Shown here: in pieces, positions 4,242-7,121 of the stretch
Position numbering within the stretch: position 1 is the first letter of the stretch
Layout of the letters: every line of letters begins with the position of its first letter
DNA from: Candidatus Helarchaeota archaeon
Lineage (GTDB): Archaea; Asgardarchaeota; Lokiarchaeia; Helarchaeales; HEL-GB-A
Assembly: GCA_016840125.1 (NCBI GenBank)
Contig: JAEOSY010000343.1
Span: forward strand, 1 to 7,121
Direction: 5' to 3'
DNA: 7,121 nt
The notes under the pieces: generated by a model
What the model was told of the DNA's origin: nothing
Database searches by the model: none
What the model saw: only the letters and a program-made list of their open reading frames with translations
Translations under genes and position numbers: made by a program

Positions 4242-7121
4242 TTATACTTTAAACGTTACCTCAACGGCTGTTCCGCTGGTTTGATCCAATTTAATAGTAC
4301 CATTAATTTGCTTGGTTAATAGGCGTACTAATCGTATCCCCAACGATGGGGTCTCAAAAAAATCCAAGTTGCATGGCAAGCCAATTCCATTATCCTTCAC
4401 AGTTAACACCATGGTGTTCTTATCCCTTGGGTAAAATTCAATTACAATTTCATTTTTTCGGCCATCCGGTTCCACTCGCTCCGTTGGAAATGCGTATTTT
4501 AAAGAATTGGTGAATAACTCGTTAATGATCATGCCACAGGGGATGGCTTTGTCAATCTCAATGGAGATGTTTTCTATTTTCAGCTTCAATGAAATCTTAT
4601 TATCTTCGATGGAATGCGCATGGAACAAAACATCAAGCAGTTCTTTGAAATACTTAGTAATATCAGTTTCCGAGAGATTTTCGGATTGATATAGTTTCTC
4701 ATGCACCATTGCCATTAATATGATACGATCCTGGGCAAGCTTGAACTGTTCCTTAACCCTCTGATCTTTAGTCTGACGACCCTGGAGATCCAGCAGACTG
4801 GAGATAAAATTGAAATTATTTTTTACGCGATGATGGATCTCTTGCAGCATCGCTGCTTTCCTTTCCTCTTCCCTCTTGCGCTGGATTGCCATTGCGATTT
4901 GGGTCGAGACAAATTCCAGCATTTTTTTATCCTCCTCCGTATATTTCTTCCCCTTTTCATAAACCTGCACAGTGAGTACACCAATTGTTTTATTGTCTGT
5001 TGTTTTTAGAGGAACACTAAGCCAGTAAATGGTCGGTTTATCAAAACGGTCAATTTCTCCTTTTCTTTCCAACTCTTCGCAATCTTTTGCTGAAGCCAAT
5101 TTGGATTTCCCGGCTCGGATGACATATTCGATCATGGTTTTCTTAGGCTGTCTGGAGGGAGGTGATTCAATATGTTTATCAATAAAAAAAGGATAACTAG
5201 TGCTCCCTTTTCTCTCATCGTGAAGCGCAATAGAAAAATTATCGGCTGGGAGTAAACCTTTGACAATGTTGTAGATGATCTGGTAGAGATCATCAAGATT
5301 TTGAGCGGAACTTGCTTTCTCGGAAATTTGGTAAATGGATTCCCGAACCTTCTCCAAACGTTTGCGTTTTGTAATGTCTATAAATGAAGCCATTGTACCA
5401 ATGGGCTTGCCGGTTGAATCTTTAACCGGGTTTGCAGCAAGATGGGCATCGAAGGTTGAACCATCTTTTTTTAAAGCCGCTAATTCACCGGTCCAACTCT
5501 CACCACTGTGTAATTTTTCTAGGATGTTAGAATTCTTCTCTTCGTCTTTCCATAATTTGACGATTGGTTTTCCGAGAACCTCATTTTCGTCATCATAACC
5601 CCACATTTTGAGAAAAGATGTATTAATATAGTTAAGTTTATCATTAAGGTCGGCAAAAGCAATAGCGTTTATGGATGACTCAAGTGCATAATCCTTTCTC
5701 ATACGATCGAGGTTTACCAAATAGTCATGCAAAGCCAGGCCCATCCGCTCTGCAATCTCCCTGGCAATTCTAATTTTTTCGTCATCATAGTGATTTATAT
5801 TATTTTTACACAGATTCAAACTTCCGATACAGCGATTTTGAAACATTAAAGGCTCAATGCAGTAAGCGCCTATATTCTTAAGCGCTTTCCTGACTTCCTC
5901 AGGGAGGATGTCCATGAATTTCCTGACGTCAGAATCGTTTTTAGTACTACTTTTAATTTCTTCCCGACCCGTTACAATGGTCCGTACCGAAGGGATGATG
6001 CGATTGCGATTGGAAAAAAGTATTTCCAATGGCGCATTTTCCATATATGAACCTTTTCCAATAGGTAACAACCTGGCCTTGTTTTCATCCCGGTAATGGA
6101 TAAACACAATATCGCTCCCGGTAAGTCTAAAAACTTCATCGACTAAAGTTTGCAGGGTATCTTCCGGCGTTTGTTTTTGAATAAGTAAGTTATCAAGTGC
6201 AAAAATTTTTTTTTCCACTTCACGTGCTTTCAGCTCCTCTCCTTTTAATTCAAAGGCTTTTAAAGCTTCTTCCGCATAATCCCTTAAAATGTCGATCCCA
6301 TCTTCCGTGCAAGGCCTGCCATTTCCGGATTCACTGACTGAGATTAACCCCTTCAATCGTTCCCCTTTCATTAACGGCCATTGAATAAATTTCTCCATCT
6401 TTTCCTCAGGAAATATCGGGTCCACATTATCAATTTTCTCATGAAAAAATCCTTCATCTGTCATCCTGAAATGTTTTATTGATTTAGTGATAGATGGAAA
6501 ATCGCTAACTTCAATGACAGCGGATTCGATCTTTTTCGGATATCCTGCATTGGCAATTAAGTTTAACGTTTCCCCCCTGGCATCCGCCTGGTAGATTCTT
6601 ACCCTGTCAAATCCATCTTCTCTCTCATGAAGAGCCCTGGCAATAATGGAAAGCAGTTCCTTCATGGGCATGGTTTTTAATCGTACGCTGTTAGTAAGGT
6701 CTTGACATGACTCCAACACTGCAATGGGTTTACCGTCATCCAGGAGAATCGGTTCTCCTTTTTCATCCGGCATGGGTTGTGTCCATGCATAAATCCATTT
6801 CAACATGCCACCATATCCTTCAACCGGACGAAGATAAACACATTCGTGATTCTTACCATCATGTAAAGTTTGAGCGACAATACACCCGGGGCAAGGACAC
6901 ATTGTTTCATGTCCACGAAAAACCATTGAGCAGGGTTTTCGCGGTAAGTAGTATATTTTTTGAAATTTTTGATTTGCCGGGTTAAGGTACCAGACTTTGT
7001 AACCTCGGTCGATCAAAGTTACCATAACATCCAATTGTGTTAAAAGTGACGGTACGTCATGCTGCGCTTCATAATATTTACGAACCCTTTCCCTCAATTG
7101 AGAAAGCTGTTTTATCTCAAA
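4242..7121 (-). CDS. Multi-sensor PAS/GAF HisKA_2 histidine kinase, 5'-partial
   Basis: 959 codons are visible. The frame is open to the window edge (FEIKQLSQ precedes the TTG at 7097, which has no ribosome binding site), so the start lies outside. Numbering from that TTG: PAS 12-140 with a Cys cluster (Cys56, CPCPGC at 67-72, Cys86); GAF about 142-280; charged helical linker 280-300; GAF about 308-460; PAS 468-580 (PAC part GELAALKKDGSTFDAH, DITKRKRLEKV); GAF about 595-740; HisKA_2 with EIHHRVKNNFNFISSLLD (His756 as likely phosphoacceptor); HATPase with INELFTNSLKYAF (858-870), G1 DNGIGLP (902-908) and SLGIRLV (918-924). No transmembrane segment is seen, so it should sense cytoplasmic signals (redox, metal, ligand or a protein). 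No receiver is attached, so it should pass phosphate to a separate receiver. It is the first gene of the visible operon. Residues 466-951 are paralogous to the next kinase. Confidence 0.92.
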   Translation of the reverse strand, partial: FEIKQLSQLRERVRKYYEAQHDVPSLLTQLDVMVTLIDRGYKVWYLNPANQKFQKIYYLPRKPCSMVFRGHETMCPCPGCIVAQTLHDGKNHECVYLRPVEGYGGMLKWIYAWTQPMPDEKGEPILLDDGKPIAVLESCQDLTNSVRLKTMPMKELLSIIARALHEREDGFDRVRIYQADARGETLNLIANAGYPKKIESAVIEVSDFPSITKSIKHFRMTDEGFFHEKIDNVDPIFPEEKMEKFIQWPLMKGERLKGLISVSESGNGRPCTEDGIDILRDYAEEALKAFELKGEELKAREVEKKIFALDNLLIQKQTPEDTLQTLVDEVFRLTGSDIVFIHYRDENKARLLPIGKGSYMENAPLEILFSNRNRIIPSVRTIVTGREEIKSSTKNDSDVRKFMDILPEEVRKALKNIGAYCIEPLMFQNRCIGSLNLCKNNINHYDDEKIRIAREIAERMGLALHDYLVNLDRMRKDYALESSINAIAFADLNDKLNYINTSFLKMWGYDDENEVLGKPIVKLWKDEEKNSNILEKLHSGESWTGELAALKKDGSTFDAHLAANPVKDSTGKPIGTMASFIDITKRKRLEKVRESIYQISEKASSAQNLDDLYQIIYNIVKGLLPADNFSIALHDERKGSTSYPFFIDKHIESPPSRQPKKTMIEYVIRAGKSKLASAKDCEELERKGEIDRFDKPTIYWLSVPLKTTDNKTIGVLTVQVYEKGKKYTEEDKKMLEFVSTQIAMAIQRKREEERKAAMLQEIHHRVKNNFNFISSLLDLQGRQTKDQRVKEQFKLAQDRIILMAMVHEKLYQSENLSETDITKYFKELLDVLFHAHSIEDNKISLKLKIENISIEIDKAIPCGMIINELFTNSLKYAFPTERVEPDGRKNEIVIEFYPRDKNTMVLTVKDNGIGLPCNLDFFETPSLGIRLVRLLTKQINGTIKLDQTSGTAVEVTFKV

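Larger units (their letters stand above)
2605..5700 (-). repeat. Tandem duplication of a kinase plus regulator-start unit
   Basis: Unit 1 is the C-terminal half of the large kinase (about 5700-4242) plus the receiver stump (4225-4145). Unit 2 is the second kinase (4090-2605) plus the start of the REC-kinase gene (from 2587). Similarity begins at about MRKDYALESS / MIKNYAFDSA and continues to the kinase ends. Over the 54 residues from EIHH to QSE, 40 are identical by eye. The intergenic gaps (16 and 17 bases) and the first codons of the regulators also match. The copies are clearly diverged, so the duplication is not recent. Confidence 0.75.

Noticed and set aside
4242..7097. Large kinase starting at TTG 7097
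   Set aside because: The frame is open to the window edge and no ribosome binding site precedes the TTG, so the start is probably outside the window.

Overview
The window looks like the chromosome of a free-living, signalling-rich bacterium of moderate GC content. It has strong Shine-Dalgarno sequences, tightly packed sensor kinases with stacked PAS and GAF domains, and a repeat-filled intergenic region. A lineage such as Desulfobacterota, Nitrospirota or anammox-type Planctomycetota would fit the multi-sensor kinase style, but nothing here fixes the taxon and I hold that guess weakly. Every gene I can support is on the minus strand, so the transcription order runs from high to low coordinates.

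Layout in transcription order: (1) 7121-4242, a large PAS-GAF-GAF-PAS-GAF-HisKA_2-HATPase sensor kinase whose frame is open to the window edge, so its true N-terminus lies outside. (2) 4225-4094, a 43-codon receiver-domain remnant with an intact ribosome binding site. (3) 4090-2605, a second PAS-GAF-HisKA_2-HATPase kinase, clearly a paralogue of the C-terminal half of gene 1, broken by one extra A in an 11-A run. (4) 2587-1433, a receiver fused to a classical HisKA-HATPase kinase. (5) 1399-506, a receiver fused to a TIR-like domain of the 'predicted nucleotide-binding / CAP12-Pycsar effector' type. (6) 505-104, a non-coding stretch full of GGTGAGT-type short repeats and large imperfect palindromes, with a probable terminator. 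(7) 103-1, the first 34 codons of an M16-type (insulinase/processing-peptidase-like) zinc peptidase.

Genes 1 to 5 are separated by only 3 to 33 bases and read as one operon. The likely logic is a cytoplasmic phosphorelay. Two HisKA_2 sensor kinases without receivers of their own, with GAF/PAS input and one Cys-rich PAS, would phosphorylate the receiver of the REC-kinase hybrid. That protein's HisKA/HATPase would in turn control the final REC-TIR protein. No DNA-binding output domain is present anywhere, so the visible endpoint is the TIR-like domain. This suggests two-component control of an NAD-consuming or nucleotide-binding effector, which is the most interesting idea in the window. The middle of the operon records a tandem duplication of a kinase plus response-regulator unit, followed by decay of one regulator copy and a homopolymer frameshift in one kinase.
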